This document shows, piece after piece, positions 14,740-24,009 of a stretch of DNA of 64,000 nucleotides; within the stretch, counting starts at the first letter, position 1; every line of letters begins with the position of its first letter. The notes under the pieces are model-generated. The model ran no database searches and was not told where the DNA came from. It saw nothing but the letters and a program-made list of their open reading frames with translations. Origin of the DNA: Rubrobacter_D sp963840835 (lineage in GTDB: Bacteria; Actinomycetota; Rubrobacteria; Rubrobacterales; Rubrobacteraceae); assembly GCA_963840835.1 (NCBI GenBank), contig CAWJAM010000006.1, positions 434,001 to 498,000 of the forward strand, written 5' to 3'. The translations under genes and the position numbers were made by a program.

Positions 14740-17001
14740 GTGAGGAGGTTCTCCGTGACGCCCGACGTTCGTAAACTGCTCCCGCCCTTCACGATTCTCC
14801 TGGCGTTTCTAGTAGCACTGCTTGCGGTCGCGCCGGCGCTGGCTTCGCCGAACGGCGTCGTGGTCTCCGAGCTCCGGACCCGCGGCCCCGCTGGCGGCAA
14901 CGACGAGTTCGTGGAACTGTTCAACACCTCCGCCTCCAGCTTTGACATCTCCGGCTACAGGCTCCAGGGGTGCGCCTCCACCAGCGGCGCCGTCTCCGAC
15001 CGCGCGACGGTTCCATCCGGCACAGTCCTGCAGCCCGGCCAGCACTACCTGTTCACCAACGCCGCGAGCGGCGGGTACTCCGGCTCCGTGCCTGGTGACC
15101 GGACTTACACGACCGGCTTCACGGACTTCGGGACCAACGCGAGTGGCCTGCGAATCGTGGACGCTTCTGGCTCGGTCGTAGATGGCGCGGGCTCCCCTGG
15201 CAGCCCGTGCCGCGAAGGAGCGGGCATCACCACGCCAACGACGAACGGCGACAGCTCCTTCGAGCGCAAGAACGGTGGCCGGCAGGACACGGACGATAAC
15301 GCCGCGGACTTCGAGGGGCCGAAGGCTGGCAACCCACAGAATAGCGGTTCCGTTCCGGAGCCGCCGGAGCCCGAGATCACGCCTATACACGACGTGCAGG
15401 GTCCCGGCGCCTCATCGCCGATCACCGGGCAGACTGCGACCATCGAGGGCGTCGTGACCGGGATAGACGATGAGATCGGGGCCAGCTTCGGCGACAATAA
15501 CACCATCCGCCGCTTCCCCGAAGACGCAGGCATCTTCGTCCAGGAAGAGCCCGCTGACGCCGACACGAACCCGGATACCTCCGAGGGCGTCTTCGTCGGC
15601 TTCGTCCGAGAGAGGGGCAACTACCAGCCTGGCGACGTGGTGCGCGTCAGCGGCCGGGTGGCCGAGAAATTCGGCATGACCATCCTGAGCGAGACCATCA
15701 ACCAGGAGCCCGAAAAAATCGGGGGCGCGCCCGTGCCGGAGCCGATCGAGATAGACGCCGGGCGGGCCGAGGGCCAGGACCCGCAAGCCCGCCCGTACTA
15801 CGAGACGCTCGAGGGCATGCGCGTGCGCCTCGCCACCGGCACCGCCAACTCCGGCGGGACCAACAAGTTCGGCGAGCTGTTCATGACGCCAGGTACGCAG
15901 CAGGACCGCGTCTTCCGCACCGACACCGAGCCAGCCCTCATAGCCACCGACGCCGACGCGGGCGCGGGCGACCCGGACAACCCATACCGCGACCCGGACG
16001 GCTCGACCACCGAGGTCGAAGCCGACCTCTTCGACACGGTTACCGGCGCGACGGGCCCGATGCTCTTCGCCTTCGAGAACTACCGCATAATGGTGCAGCC
16101 TGGAGAGCTTCCGGCCGTCGCCGATACCGGCGTCGCCTATCCCTACGACGAGCTCGAGCCTTCGGGGCGCAAGCAGTTCCGCGTGGCCTCGTTCAACGTC
16201 GAGAACTACTTCTCCGTCGGGGGCCAGCTCGACGGCGGGACCGTGAGCCAGGAGGAGTTCGACGAGAAGACCGCCCGCCTCACCGACGCCATAAACAACC
16301 GGCTGAAGCGCCCCGAGGTCATCGCCGTACAGGAAGTCCAGGACCTTGCGACCCTCCAGGCACTCGCCAACTCCGCGGGCGGATACACCGCCTATTTGGA
16401 GGAGGGCAACGACTCTCGCGGCATAGATGTTGGCTTTCTCGTCAAGGAAGGGGTGAAGGTCGAGGGCGTGGCGCAGTACGGCAAGACGGCCGCCGCGCCG
16501 GAGGGCCTCGACTGTTCCGACGTGGAAGGCGGCCTCTTCGACCGTCCGCCGCTCGCAATTGGGGTACAAACTGGAAGTTTCGGAGGGTTCACGATCTTCT
16601 CCAACCACTTCGCCTCGAAGGCCGCCCCCGACGCGTGCCGCGAGGCGCAGGCCGCCTTCGTCCGCGACCGGGTCGCGGAGCTCGAGACCGCCGGCAAGCG
16701 TTCCATTGTAGCCGGAGACCTCAACGCCTTCGAGAACGAGTCGGCGCTCACGACACTCCAGGACGGCACGACGACGCTGGACAATCTGTGGGACGAAGCG
16801 CCGGAGCAGGAGCGATACAGCTTCGCCTTCCAGGGCAGGCTCCAGACCCTGGACCATGTTCTCGTTACCGACGGCCTCCAGAGTAAGGTCGGTGACTTCC
16901 GTTACGCCCACTTCGACAACGACTACCACGGGCGCGAGGATCCCACCGACGGCCACCACGTCTCGGACCACGATCCACCGGTCCTCACGCTCTCCAAGTA
17001 G
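14740..17001 (+). CDS. Secreted lamin-tail-domain / ExeM-NucH type endonuclease-phosphatase, 753 aa
   Basis: An extracellular nuclease freeing phosphate from DNA. Start GTG 14740; signal peptide about residues 15-36. Residues about 37-150 are a lamin-tail domain (VVSELRTRGPAGGNDEFVELFNTSASSFDISGYRL). An OB-like domain follows (TPIHDVQGPGASSPITGQTATIEGVVTG), then the endonuclease/exonuclease/phosphatase domain from about residue 485: VASFNVENYF, VIAVQEVQD (metal Glu), VAGDLNAFENE (Asp/Asn pair), LDHVLVTDGL and SDHDPPVLTL (catalytic Asp-His). All motifs are in order. Terminator at 17015-17042. It probably shares the phosphate-starvation transcript with the GDPD. Confidence 0.93.
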   Translation: MRRFSVTPDVRKLLPPFTILLAFLVALLAVAPALASPNGVVVSELRTRGPAGGNDEFVELFNTSASSFDISGYRLQGCASTSGAVSDRATVPSGTVLQPGQHYLFTNAASGGYSGSVPGDRTYTTGFTDFGTNASGLRIVDASGSVVDGAGSPGSPCREGAGITTPTTNGDSSFERKNGGRQDTDDNAADFEGPKAGNPQNSGSVPEPPEPEITPIHDVQGPGASSPITGQTATIEGVVTGIDDEIGASFGDNNTIRRFPEDAGIFVQEEPADADTNPDTSEGVFVGFVRERGNYQPGDVVRVSGRVAEKFGMTILSETINQEPEKIGGAPVPEPIEIDAGRAEGQDPQARPYYETLEGMRVRLATGTANSGGTNKFGELFMTPGTQQDRVFRTDTEPALIATDADAGAGDPDNPYRDPDGSTTEVEADLFDTVTGATGPMLFAFENYRIMVQPGELPAVADTGVAYPYDELEPSGRKQFRVASFNVENYFSVGGQLDGGTVSQEEFDEKTARLTDAINNRLKRPEVIAVQEVQDLATLQALANSAGGYTAYLEEGNDSRGIDVGFLVKEGVKVEGVAQYGKTAAAPEGLDCSDVEGGLFDRPPLAIGVQTGSFGGFTIFSNHFASKAAPDACREAQAAFVRDRVAELETAGKRSIVAGDLNAFENESALTTLQDGTTTLDNLWDEAPEQERYSFAFQGRLQTLDHVLVTDGLQSKVGDFRYAHFDNDYHGREDPTDGHHVSDHDPPVLTLSK

Positions 17002-17014
17002 GAGATCCATTAAC

Positions 17015-17042
17015 GGCCCGCCCGGCGCGATCCGGACGGGCC
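17015..17042 (+). terminator. Hairpin after the nuclease gene
   Basis: GGCCCGCCCGG and CCGGACGGGCC around CGCGAT, with one mismatch. Confidence 0.65.
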
Positions 17043-17046
17043 GATG

Positions 17047-17101
17047 TTTTACCAAGAGTTTACCGGCGTTGAACATTGCGAACGGCGGTTCCTGCTAGCC
17101 T
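17047..17101 (+). promoter_or_regulatory. PHO-box-like repeats and -10 of the 5'-nucleotidase gene
   Basis: TTTACC at 17048-17053 and 17059-17064 is an exact 11-bp repeat; a third half-site (TTGAAC) starts at 17069. TAGCCT at 17096-17101 sits about 20 bp downstream, as at the two sister promoters. Confidence 0.65.
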
Positions 17102-17164
17102 ATGAGCGGCGGAGGAGGATCCGCTATTTTTGGAGGAACGACGATCGAGATCCGGAGGTCTTGA

Positions 17165-18853
17165 ATGACGGCAGTTAGATTACGTTCGGTCGGCCTAGTG
17201 GTCGCGCTGTGTGTGGCATTGATGCTCGCGGTGGTCTCCATCTGGGCCGCGAGCGCGCAGTCGAAGCCCACCCCCGAGGACCGCACGGCCAACATCCAGC
17301 TCCTCGGCGTCAACGACTTCCACGGCAACCTGGAGCCACCGGCCACGAGGGTGGGCGGCCGCCCCGTCGGCGGGGCCGCCTACCTGGACACGTACCTGGA
17401 CGAGTACGAGGCGAAGAACCCAGGGCGCACCATCAGGGTTCACGCCGGCGACATGGTCGGGGCCTCGCCGCTCATCTCCAGCTACTTCCACGACGAGCCG
17501 ACCGTCTACGCCATGAACAATATGGAGTTCGACGTGGGCACATTGGGCAACCACGAGTTCGACGAGGGCGGCGAGGAGATGCTGCGCCTCATCAACGGCG
17601 GGCAGCGCGACGACGGCCTGCAGTTCAAGGAAGGACCCGACGGCCAGCCCATCAACACCTCGGACCCGAACTTCCCCGGCGCGGATTTCCCGTACATAGC
17701 GGCCAACACCATTCTCAAGAGCTCAGGCCAGACGGTGTTGCCGCCGACCCAGGTGGTCGAGCGCGACGGCGTGAGGGTCGGGTTCATCGGGGTCACCACG
17801 GAGGACACCCCGAACATCGTGGTGCCTGACGCGATGGAGCCATTCAGGATCACGGACATCTCCGAGACCGTGAACCGGCAGGCCAGGCAGCTTCAGGACC
17901 GGGGCGTCAAGGCCATCGTGGTGCTCGCCCACGCCGGTGGGCAGTACAAGAGCCCCACGGAGGCGACCGGTGAGATCATCGACGAGACAGCCGAGATGAA
18001 CAGGTTCGTGGACGTGGTCGTAGCTGGCCACTCCCACTCCTTCCTGAACAACCGGGTGAACGGCAAGCTCATCATCGAGGCCTTCAGCTTCGGGACGGCC
18101 TTCGACCAGGTGAACATGAAGGTGGACCGCAGGACCGGCGAGGTGATCGAGTCCTCCGGCGAGGTGGTCACCACCTACAACGACGAGGCGGCCGGCGTGG
18201 CGCCCGACCCGGAGACGGCAGCCCTCGTAGACAGCTACGACGAACAGATAACCACGATAGAGAACAGGGTGGTCGGCAACGCCGCCACGACCATCACGCG
18301 CACCGCTGACGCCGACGGGGAGAGCGCGCTAGGCGACCTCATAGCCGACGCCCAGCGCGAGTACGCGGAAGCCCAGATCGCCTTCATGAACCCAGGCGGC
18401 ATCAGGGCTGACATCCAGGCTGGCGAGGTCACCTACGGGGAGCTGTTCACCGTCCAGCCCTTCGACAACCAGGTGGTCAGGATGGAGCTTACGGGGGACC
18501 AGATCTACCGCCTCCTCGAACAGCAGTTCAGGGCTGACGGCAGCAGCCGTATCCTCCAGATCAGCGGCATCAAGGTCACCTACAACGCCTCCAACCCGGT
18601 GGGGCAGAGGATCACGGGCGTAACCCTCACCGACGGTACCCTGATCGACCGCAACGATACCCAGACAACCTACACCGTGGCGGCCAACAGCTTCATCGCG
18701 ACCGGCGGCGACGGGTTCACGGTCTTCAAGGAGGCGAGCGCGACCCAGGAGACCCTGGGCAGCGACCTTGACGCGCTGGAGGCATACGTCGGCGGCCAGG
18801 AGTCCTTCGGAATCCCCGCGGACTTCGGGCAGAGGTTGACCAGGCAGGGGTAG
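17165..18853 (+). CDS. Secreted 5'-nucleotidase / UshA-like metallophosphatase, 562 aa
   Basis: Hydrolyses extracellular nucleotides. Start ATG 17165 after CGGAGGTCTTGA. Signal peptide (LVVALCVALMLAVVSIWAASAQ). The dimetal domain carries all signatures: LLGVNDFHGNLEP, VHAGDMVGASP, TLGNHEFDEGG, VVLAHAGG and VVVAGHSHSF. The substrate-binding domain follows, with NPGGIRADIQAGEVTYGELFTVQPFDN and FIATGGDGFTVF, the loops that stack the nucleoside base. Full length with no anchor. Own PHO-box-like promoter and a strong terminator. The symbol ushA is withheld because other UshA-family activities (e.g. cyclic phosphodiesterase) are possible. Confidence 0.94.
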   Translation: MTAVRLRSVGLVVALCVALMLAVVSIWAASAQSKPTPEDRTANIQLLGVNDFHGNLEPPATRVGGRPVGGAAYLDTYLDEYEAKNPGRTIRVHAGDMVGASPLISSYFHDEPTVYAMNNMEFDVGTLGNHEFDEGGEEMLRLINGGQRDDGLQFKEGPDGQPINTSDPNFPGADFPYIAANTILKSSGQTVLPPTQVVERDGVRVGFIGVTTEDTPNIVVPDAMEPFRITDISETVNRQARQLQDRGVKAIVVLAHAGGQYKSPTEATGEIIDETAEMNRFVDVVVAGHSHSFLNNRVNGKLIIEAFSFGTAFDQVNMKVDRRTGEVIESSGEVVTTYNDEAAGVAPDPETAALVDSYDEQITTIENRVVGNAATTITRTADADGESALGDLIADAQREYAEAQIAFMNPGGIRADIQAGEVTYGELFTVQPFDNQVVRMELTGDQIYRLLEQQFRADGSSRILQISGIKVTYNASNPVGQRITGVTLTDGTLIDRNDTQTTYTVAANSFIATGGDGFTVFKEASATQETLGSDLDALEAYVGGQESFGIPADFGQRLTRQG

Positions 18854-18865
18854 GCTTCGGCTTTC

Positions 18866-18889
18866 GGGCGCGTCTTTCGGGACGCGCCC
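18866..18889 (+). terminator. Terminator of the 5'-nucleotidase gene
   Basis: GGGCGCGTC and GACGCGCCC around TTTCGG, 12 bases after the stop. Confidence 0.8.
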
Positions 18890-18920
18890 GTCCCTTTGCC
18901 GCTGGCGGGGTCGATTGGCA

Positions 18921-18977
18921 CATTTAACCCAGATTTTCGCACCAGTTAACCCACTGGGCCATCCCCGTCCTTACACT
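18921..18977 (+). promoter_or_regulatory. PHO-box-like repeats and -10 of the metallophosphoesterase gene
   Basis: Nearly the same sequence as at 10547: CATTTAACCCAGA... and GTTAACCCA, with TTAACCC at 18924-18930 and 18946-18952 (22 bp apart). TACACT (18972-18977) starts 20 bp after the last half-site, identical to the spacing at the second PhoX promoter. Confidence 0.78.
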
Positions 18978-19028
18978 TACCGTCGCAATGAGGGAGGGAC
19001 ATCGCGTCACTGAAAGAGAGGAGAGACT

Positions 19029-20012
19029 TTGCGCAAGAGCTACCTGACAACGGTCCTGATGCTGGTCCTCGTGGCCGCCTTCGCGTCCACCGCCGCCTTC
19101 GCCGAACCGAAGGCGAAATCCGGCAGTAGGGCGTTCGAGATCGGCCTGATCGGGGACATCCCCTACAACGCCTTGCAAGAGGAGCAGACGGCCCGGTTGT
19201 TCCAGGAGCTCGACGGCGAGAAGCTGGCCTTCATCACCCACGACGGCGACATAAAGAGCGGCTCCTCCGCCTGCACCGACGACGTGTACCAGAGGGAGTT
19301 CCGGCGCTTCGAGGGCTCGAACAACCCGCTCGTGTACACGCCTGGCGACAACGAGTGGACCGACTGCCACCGCCCCCCGAACCCCACGCCCGAAGAGGCC
19401 GACCCACTGAACCGCCTGGATCTCGTGCGGAGCACGTTCTTCGCCGACGGCGACTCGCTGGGTGAGAGGGAGATGCCTCTGCAGCGCCAGAGCGCAGAGT
19501 ACCCGGAGAACGCCCGCTGGAGCCGGGGTGGCGTGACCTTCGCCACGCTGCACGTTGTTGGATCCAACAACAACCGCCCCACAACCCTGCCTGACGGCAC
19601 GGTCGTGGGCAACGAGGCCGAGTACGAGGCCCGCAACGCCGCCAACATCGCCTGGATGCGGGAGACGTTTGACGCGGCGAAGGCGAACGGCAGTCCTGGC
19701 GTGATGCTCGTGATCCAGGCCAACCCCTTCGAGGAGGACGTCGCCACGCCCTCGGGCTTCACGGAGTTCAAGGCGGCACTCGAAGAAGAAGTCACCGCCT
19801 TCGACGGGCCGGTCGTGCTCGTCCACGGCGACAGCCACACGTTCCGCATAGACAAGCCGGTGATCTCCGAGACCCGTCCCCCGAACTTCACCCGGGTCGA
19901 GACTTTCGGCAGCCCTGACGTACACTGGGTGCGCGCGACGGTCGACCCCCGCGACGAGGAGGTCTTCTCCTTCGAGCCGGAGATCATCGAGGAGAACGTA
20001 GTAGCGCCGTAG
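19029..20012 (+). CDS. Secreted metallophosphoesterase, 327 aa
   Basis: A calcineurin-like phosphoesterase fold with modified motifs. TTG 19029 follows GAGAGGAGAGAC. Signal peptide (TTVLMLVLVAAFASTAAFA). Metal-site phrases are GLIGDIPYN, ITHDGDIKSG, YTPGDNEWTDCHR (in place of the usual GNHE) and VLVHGDSHTFRIDKP. The GDNEWTDC form is characteristic of a secreted subgroup annotated only as metallophosphoesterase. It starts a unit with the SPOR/glycosidase gene 20 bases downstream. Expected substrate: an exogenous phosphate ester; the exact one is unknown. Confidence 0.85.
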   Translation: MRKSYLTTVLMLVLVAAFASTAAFAEPKAKSGSRAFEIGLIGDIPYNALQEEQTARLFQELDGEKLAFITHDGDIKSGSSACTDDVYQREFRRFEGSNNPLVYTPGDNEWTDCHRPPNPTPEEADPLNRLDLVRSTFFADGDSLGEREMPLQRQSAEYPENARWSRGGVTFATLHVVGSNNNRPTTLPDGTVVGNEAEYEARNAANIAWMRETFDAAKANGSPGVMLVIQANPFEEDVATPSGFTEFKAALEEEVTAFDGPVVLVHGDSHTFRIDKPVISETRPPNFTRVETFGSPDVHWVRATVDPRDEEVFSFEPEIIEENVVAP

Positions 20013-20032
20013 ACCGGGGAGAGGAGACCACC

Positions 20033-21611
20033 ATGAGCCTTCGCAAGAGTGCGCTATGCGTCCTGATCGCGCTCGCGCTCGGCGCGCTTGGCCTGACGTC
20101 CGCGCTGGCGCCAGACTTCGCCAACGCCGCGCCGCAAAGTCCGGACGGTGGTCTGCCGCTCGGCGCGCCCGGCCTGAAAGAGACCAGGACCACGGAGCGG
20201 ATCGCGCCAGGCGTCACCTACACAAAGATAGAGCGGGGCCGGCAGTCCGGACAGGACTTCTATACCGTTGACGTAGCTTTCACGGCCGACCGCGCATCCG
20301 CGGAGGAGATCGCCGCCAGGCTGGAGGCCGGTGGCTACGAGCCCGTGATCGTCGAGGTCGCCGACCGCGCCCCCGACGACCCGGCAAGCGGGCCCCTCGG
20401 ATACCTCGTCCGCGTGGGCTCCTTCGCCAGGCAGGCCAAGGCCGATGCCCTGCTCGCCGAGCTGACCGCAGGAGGGCTACACGGGCCTCCGCACCGTGTA
20501 TACCGGTGAGGACGGTGGGGAGACCACGGGCCCGTGGGTGGTCCACGTCCTGCGGGTCGACCCGGATCGCTACGCCGGCACGCTAGAGCCGGAGCTGGCG
20601 ACGGAGATCGTGCCTGAGCGGGAGCTTCTGACCTCCATCTCCGCCCGCACGGACGCCCTGGCCGCCATAAACGGCGGGTACTTCGTGATAGGTGAGGCCG
20701 ACGGCACGCCGGGTGACCTCGCCGGCATCTCCGTGCTCGAAGGAGACCTCGTCAGCGAGGCCGTGGACGGCCGCACGAGCCTCGTCCTCCCCGAAGGCGA
20801 CGGCGAGGGCGCCGACGTAGCCGCGCTCTCTGACACCACATTCGCCACCTCATCCGATGGCGCGACGCGCCTCGTGGACGGCAAGAACCGCAAACTGGGT
20901 CTGATCCGGGGCTGCGGCGGCGAGGGCGGCGACGCGCCGACGGAGGCCCCGAAGCACGACTTCACCTGCACGGACGAGAGCGAGCTGATCCACTTCACTC
21001 CCATCTTCGGCGCGAGTACAGAGCCCGGCGACGGAGCCGAAGCCGTCATCGACGCCTCCGGCCGGGTGACGGAGCTGCGCGAGATACGCGGCGGCCCCAT
21101 ACCGGCCGACGGCTCCGTGCTATCCGGGACCGGCGAGGGCGCCGACTGGCTGCGCGCCCACGCGCAACCGGGCCAGACCGTCCGCGTCTCCGAGGTCGTC
21201 TCCGGCGACGGCGCGACGCTCGACGGCGGGACGGGCGTCGTCAACGGTGGTCCGCGGCTCGTGGAGGGTGGGGCGGTCGAGATCACCGCCTTCGCCGAGG
21301 GCTTCGTCTACCCGGAGAACCCGGAGTTCTACTACCGCTTCGGCGAGCGCCGCAACCCGCGCACCCTCGCCGGAGTCACGCGGGGCGGAGACCTGCTCCT
21401 CGTCGCCGTGGACGGCCGTAGGCCCGGCTACAGCGTGGGGGCGAGCTTCGAAGAGAGCGCGGCCATCATGGACGTCCTCGGATCGCGGGAGGCCGTCAAC
21501 CTCGACGGCGGCGGCTCCACGGGCATGACGTTGGGCCAGCGGCTCGTGACGCGTCCTTCCGACCCGACCGGCGAGAGGGCCATAGGCGACGCGGTAGTGG
21601 TGCTTCGTTAA
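20033..21611 (+). pseudogene. SPOR-domain plus phosphodiester glycosidase (NAGPA) protein, one frameshift
   Basis: Signal peptide (about residues 5-32), then an SPOR-like repeat (DFYTVDVAFTADRASAEEIAARLE...GYLVRVGSFARQAKADALLAEL). The frame then breaks in GGAGGG near 20470; deleting one G restores GGYTGLRTVYTGEDGG and the NAGPA (PF09992) domain to 21611: ALAAINGGYFVIG, GVVNGGPRLV, RTLAGVTRGGDLLLVAVDGR and EAVNLDGGGSTGMTL. Together that gives about 525 residues. Phosphodiester glycosidase domains cleave sugar-phosphodiester bonds, so the protein may attack wall teichoic or sugar-phosphate polymers. The SPOR repeat suggests peptidoglycan localisation. It may be intact if the G is a consensus error. 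Confidence 0.8.
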
Positions 21612-21675
21612 CCTTCGGTAGCCAGTGGTCACGTGTCGAAGATAAGAGCGGTCCTCGAACCCGGCGCCGCGAAAA

Positions 21676-21711
21676 GCTGTAAGCTGACGGTTGACCGCTG
21701 ACGGCTACAGG
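21676..21711. repeat. Heptamer repeat upstream of trpB2
   Basis: GCTGTAA, GCTGACG, GTTGACC, GCTGACG, GCTACAG in perfect 7-bp phase, ending just before the ribosome binding site at 21716. Confidence 0.6.
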
Positions 21712-21724
21712 AACCGGAGCTCCC

Positions 21725-23077
21725 ATGGAATACACGAAGTACCTACTCGACGAGAAGGCTATCCCAGAGAGCTGGTACAACCTTGTGCCCGACCTGCCTT
21801 TTCAGTTGGAGCCGCCCCTCAATCCTGCCACGATGGAGCCCGTGGGGCCCGAGGCGTTCGCCCCGATCTTCCCCCAGGCCATCATCGAGCAGGAGGTGAC
21901 GCGGGACTCGTACGTTCCGATCCCCGAAGAGGTGCGGGAGATCTACAGTCTCTGGCGCCCGACGCCGCTCTTCCGCGCCCGCCGCCTGGAGAAGCTGCTC
22001 GACACCCCGGCCCACATCTTCTACAAGTACGAGGGCGTCAGCCCGTCGGGCAGCCACAAGCCGAACACCGCCGTCCCGCAGGCCTACTACAACCGCGAGG
22101 AGGGCGTCAGGCGCCTGGCCACCGAGACCGGGGCCGGCCAGTGGGGCTCTTCCGTGGCCTTCGCCTGCGGCGTGATGGACCTCGATTGCACGGTCTACAT
22201 GGTTCGCGTCAGCTACGACCAGAAACCCTACAGGCGCATCATGATGGAGACCTACGGCGCCGAGGTCTACGCCAGCCCGACGGACCTCACGCAGGCAGGC
22301 CGCAACATCCTGGAGGAGCACCCCGACTCGCCTGGATCTCTGGGCATCGCCATCAGCGAGGCGATCGAGGACGCGGTAGGGAACGACGACGCGAAGTACT
22401 CGCTAGGTAGCGTGCTCAACCACGTGCTGTTGCACCAGACCGTGATCGGGCAGGAAGCATTACAGCAGATGGAGCTCGCCGGCGAGTACCCGGACGTGGT
22501 GGTCGGCTGCGTGGGCGGGGGCTCGAACTTCGGCGGGGTCGCCTTCCCCTTCATCCGCGAGAACCTGAAAAACGGGAAGGACACGCGAATCGTGGCCGTC
22601 GAGCCAGCCTCGTGCCCGACGCTCACCAAGGGCCGCTACACCTACGATTTCGGCGACACCGCGGGCACCACACCGATGATGAAGATGTACACGCTCGGGC
22701 ACTCGTTCGTCCCGAGCGGCATCCACGCCGGTGGCCTGCGCTACCACGGCGAATCCCCCATAGTCTCTGCGCTCGCGCACGAGGGACTCATCGAGGCCCG
22801 CGCCTACGCCCAGAACCCCACCTTCGAGGCCGGGGTGACGTTCGCCAGGACGGAGGGCATCGTGCCCGCGCCAGAGGTGACGCACGCGATCAAAGCCACC
22901 ATAGACCTGGCTCTCGAAGCTAGAGAGGCCGGAGAAGAGAAGACCATCCTCTTCAACTTCTGCGGGCACGGCCACTTCGACTTCTCGGCCTACCAACAGT
23001 ACCTCGCAGGAGAACTGGTCGACCTCGAACACTCGGACGAAGAGATAGAGGCCGCCGTCGCGGGCATTCCGGGTTGA
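21725..23077 (+). CDS. trpB2: Tryptophan synthase beta chain, TrpB2 type, 450 aa
   Basis: PLP enzyme joining indole and serine (or a related beta-replacement). TrpB2 differs from canonical TrpB by an N-terminal extension (KAIPESWYNLVPDLPFQLEPPLNP), seen here. The PLP lysine is K112 in GSHKPNTA; the phosphate-binding loop is VGCVGGGSNFGG; the C-terminal FNFCGHGHFDFSAY is typical of this subgroup. No trpA or other trp gene is adjacent, consistent with TrpB2 acting alone. A heptamer repeat precedes its ribosome binding site. Confidence 0.93.
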   Translation: MEYTKYLLDEKAIPESWYNLVPDLPFQLEPPLNPATMEPVGPEAFAPIFPQAIIEQEVTRDSYVPIPEEVREIYSLWRPTPLFRARRLEKLLDTPAHIFYKYEGVSPSGSHKPNTAVPQAYYNREEGVRRLATETGAGQWGSSVAFACGVMDLDCTVYMVRVSYDQKPYRRIMMETYGAEVYASPTDLTQAGRNILEEHPDSPGSLGIAISEAIEDAVGNDDAKYSLGSVLNHVLLHQTVIGQEALQQMELAGEYPDVVVGCVGGGSNFGGVAFPFIRENLKNGKDTRIVAVEPASCPTLTKGRYTYDFGDTAGTTPMMKMYTLGHSFVPSGIHAGGLRYHGESPIVSALAHEGLIEARAYAQNPTFEAGVTFARTEGIVPAPEVTHAIKATIDLALEAREAGEEKTILFNFCGHGHFDFSAYQQYLAGELVDLEHSDEEIEAAVAGIPG

Positions 23078-23080
23078 AGA

Positions 23081-23115
23081 GGTTTCAGGCTACAGGCACA
23101 GGCATCAGGTATGAG
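23081..23115. repeat. Heptamer repeats after trpB2
   Basis: GGTTTCA, GGCTACA, GGCACA, GGCATCA, GGTATGA: the same family as at 1051 and 29006. The 160 bases between trpB2 and the DUF3105 stop hold nothing else. Confidence 0.65.
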
Positions 23116-23241
23116 GGTAAGGTTCACGGCTACAGCGGTACGGTGTAAGGGCGGTTCGCGAACCGCCCAACGACGACCCGAGACGTCACGTTACAGGTAT
23201 CGGGGTAGGGTTTACGGCGCCTACCAGCGAGACAGGGGATT

Positions 23242-24009
23242 TCACCCTTCCGGGTCGCCGACGCCAAGGGTGCAGCGGTTGCCTGAGAGGGGGGCTAGTT
23301 CGGAGGCCTTGAACTCGTCTACGAACTGTTCGAGGCGTGGGTCGTTTGCGCCGTTCAATTCTAGCTGGACCCTCCAGGAGGTGACGGTTACGGGCGCGTC
23401 CTGGCCTGGATACGGGCTGACTATGACGTAGTTTTCTTTGCCGTAGGGGCGTAGGGATTCTATTTGCTGTTGTGGCAGGTCGGGGCGGTGGGTGATCCAG
23501 ACCACGCCGTGGTCCATGCTGTGGACGGCGTGCCTGTCTTGTATGGACTTCTGGTAGAAGCCGCAATTCTGCCACAGCGGGGCGTGGTTTCCGTTGGTGG
23601 GCGGTTCTCTGTCGTACTCGATGGGGCCCTCTACGGTGCGGTTGGTGGTGGCCGGGTAGACCTCGATTCCCTTCGGCGGGTTCGTGGGCAGCGGTTGTGG
23701 CGCGTCGGGCTTCTCTCCGTCGGCCGGGAGCATGTTGGTGATCTCGCGCTTCCCCAACTCGGCCCTGGCAAGCTCGGCCGCCTCCCCGGAGGGGCCGGAC
23801 TTCCCTACAGTGGTCTCTTCGACAACGCTCTTCTCTGACGAAGCGGCGCTTGTGGCCTCCCGTTTCCCTGAATCGTTGGAGGAGCCTTCCGAAGGCTGCC
23901 CTCCGCATGCAGCCGCGAGCAACAATATGATGCCGAGCAGGACCACGAGGGCGGGCTTCTTTCCGTTGAGACTCTCTCCAAACTCTCTTCTCAGGCTCTC
24001 GGCGCTCAA
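23242..24009 (-). CDS. DUF3105 lipoprotein, 255 aa
   Basis: Start TTG 24009. An N-terminal hydrophobic segment with lipobox (VVLLGIILLLAAACGG) implies lipid anchoring at Cys. A Ser/Thr/Glu-rich linker (about residues 38-75) precedes the DUF3105 domain: YPATTNRTVEGPIEYDREPPTNGNHAPLWQNCGFY, HAVHSMDHGVVWITHRPDL and VIVSPYPGQDAPVTVTSW. The NGNH, HSMDHG and Cys residues are conserved in DUF3105 and may bind metal, but no activity is established for the family. Confidence 0.85.
   Translation of the reverse strand: MSAESLRREFGESLNGKKPALVVLLGIILLLAAACGGQPSEGSSNDSGKREATSAASSEKSVVEETTVGKSGPSGEAAELARAELGKREITNMLPADGEKPDAPQPLPTNPPKGIEVYPATTNRTVEGPIEYDREPPTNGNHAPLWQNCGFYQKSIQDRHAVHSMDHGVVWITHRPDLPQQQIESLRPYGKENYVIVSPYPGQDAPVTVTSWRVQLELNGANDPRLEQFVDEFKASELAPLSGNRCTLGVGDPEG

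Noticed and set aside
15412..17076. Minus-strand open frame (554 codons) opposite the nuclease gene
   Set aside because: Composition is Val/Gly/Arg shadow text; the plus strand carries intact nuclease motifs.
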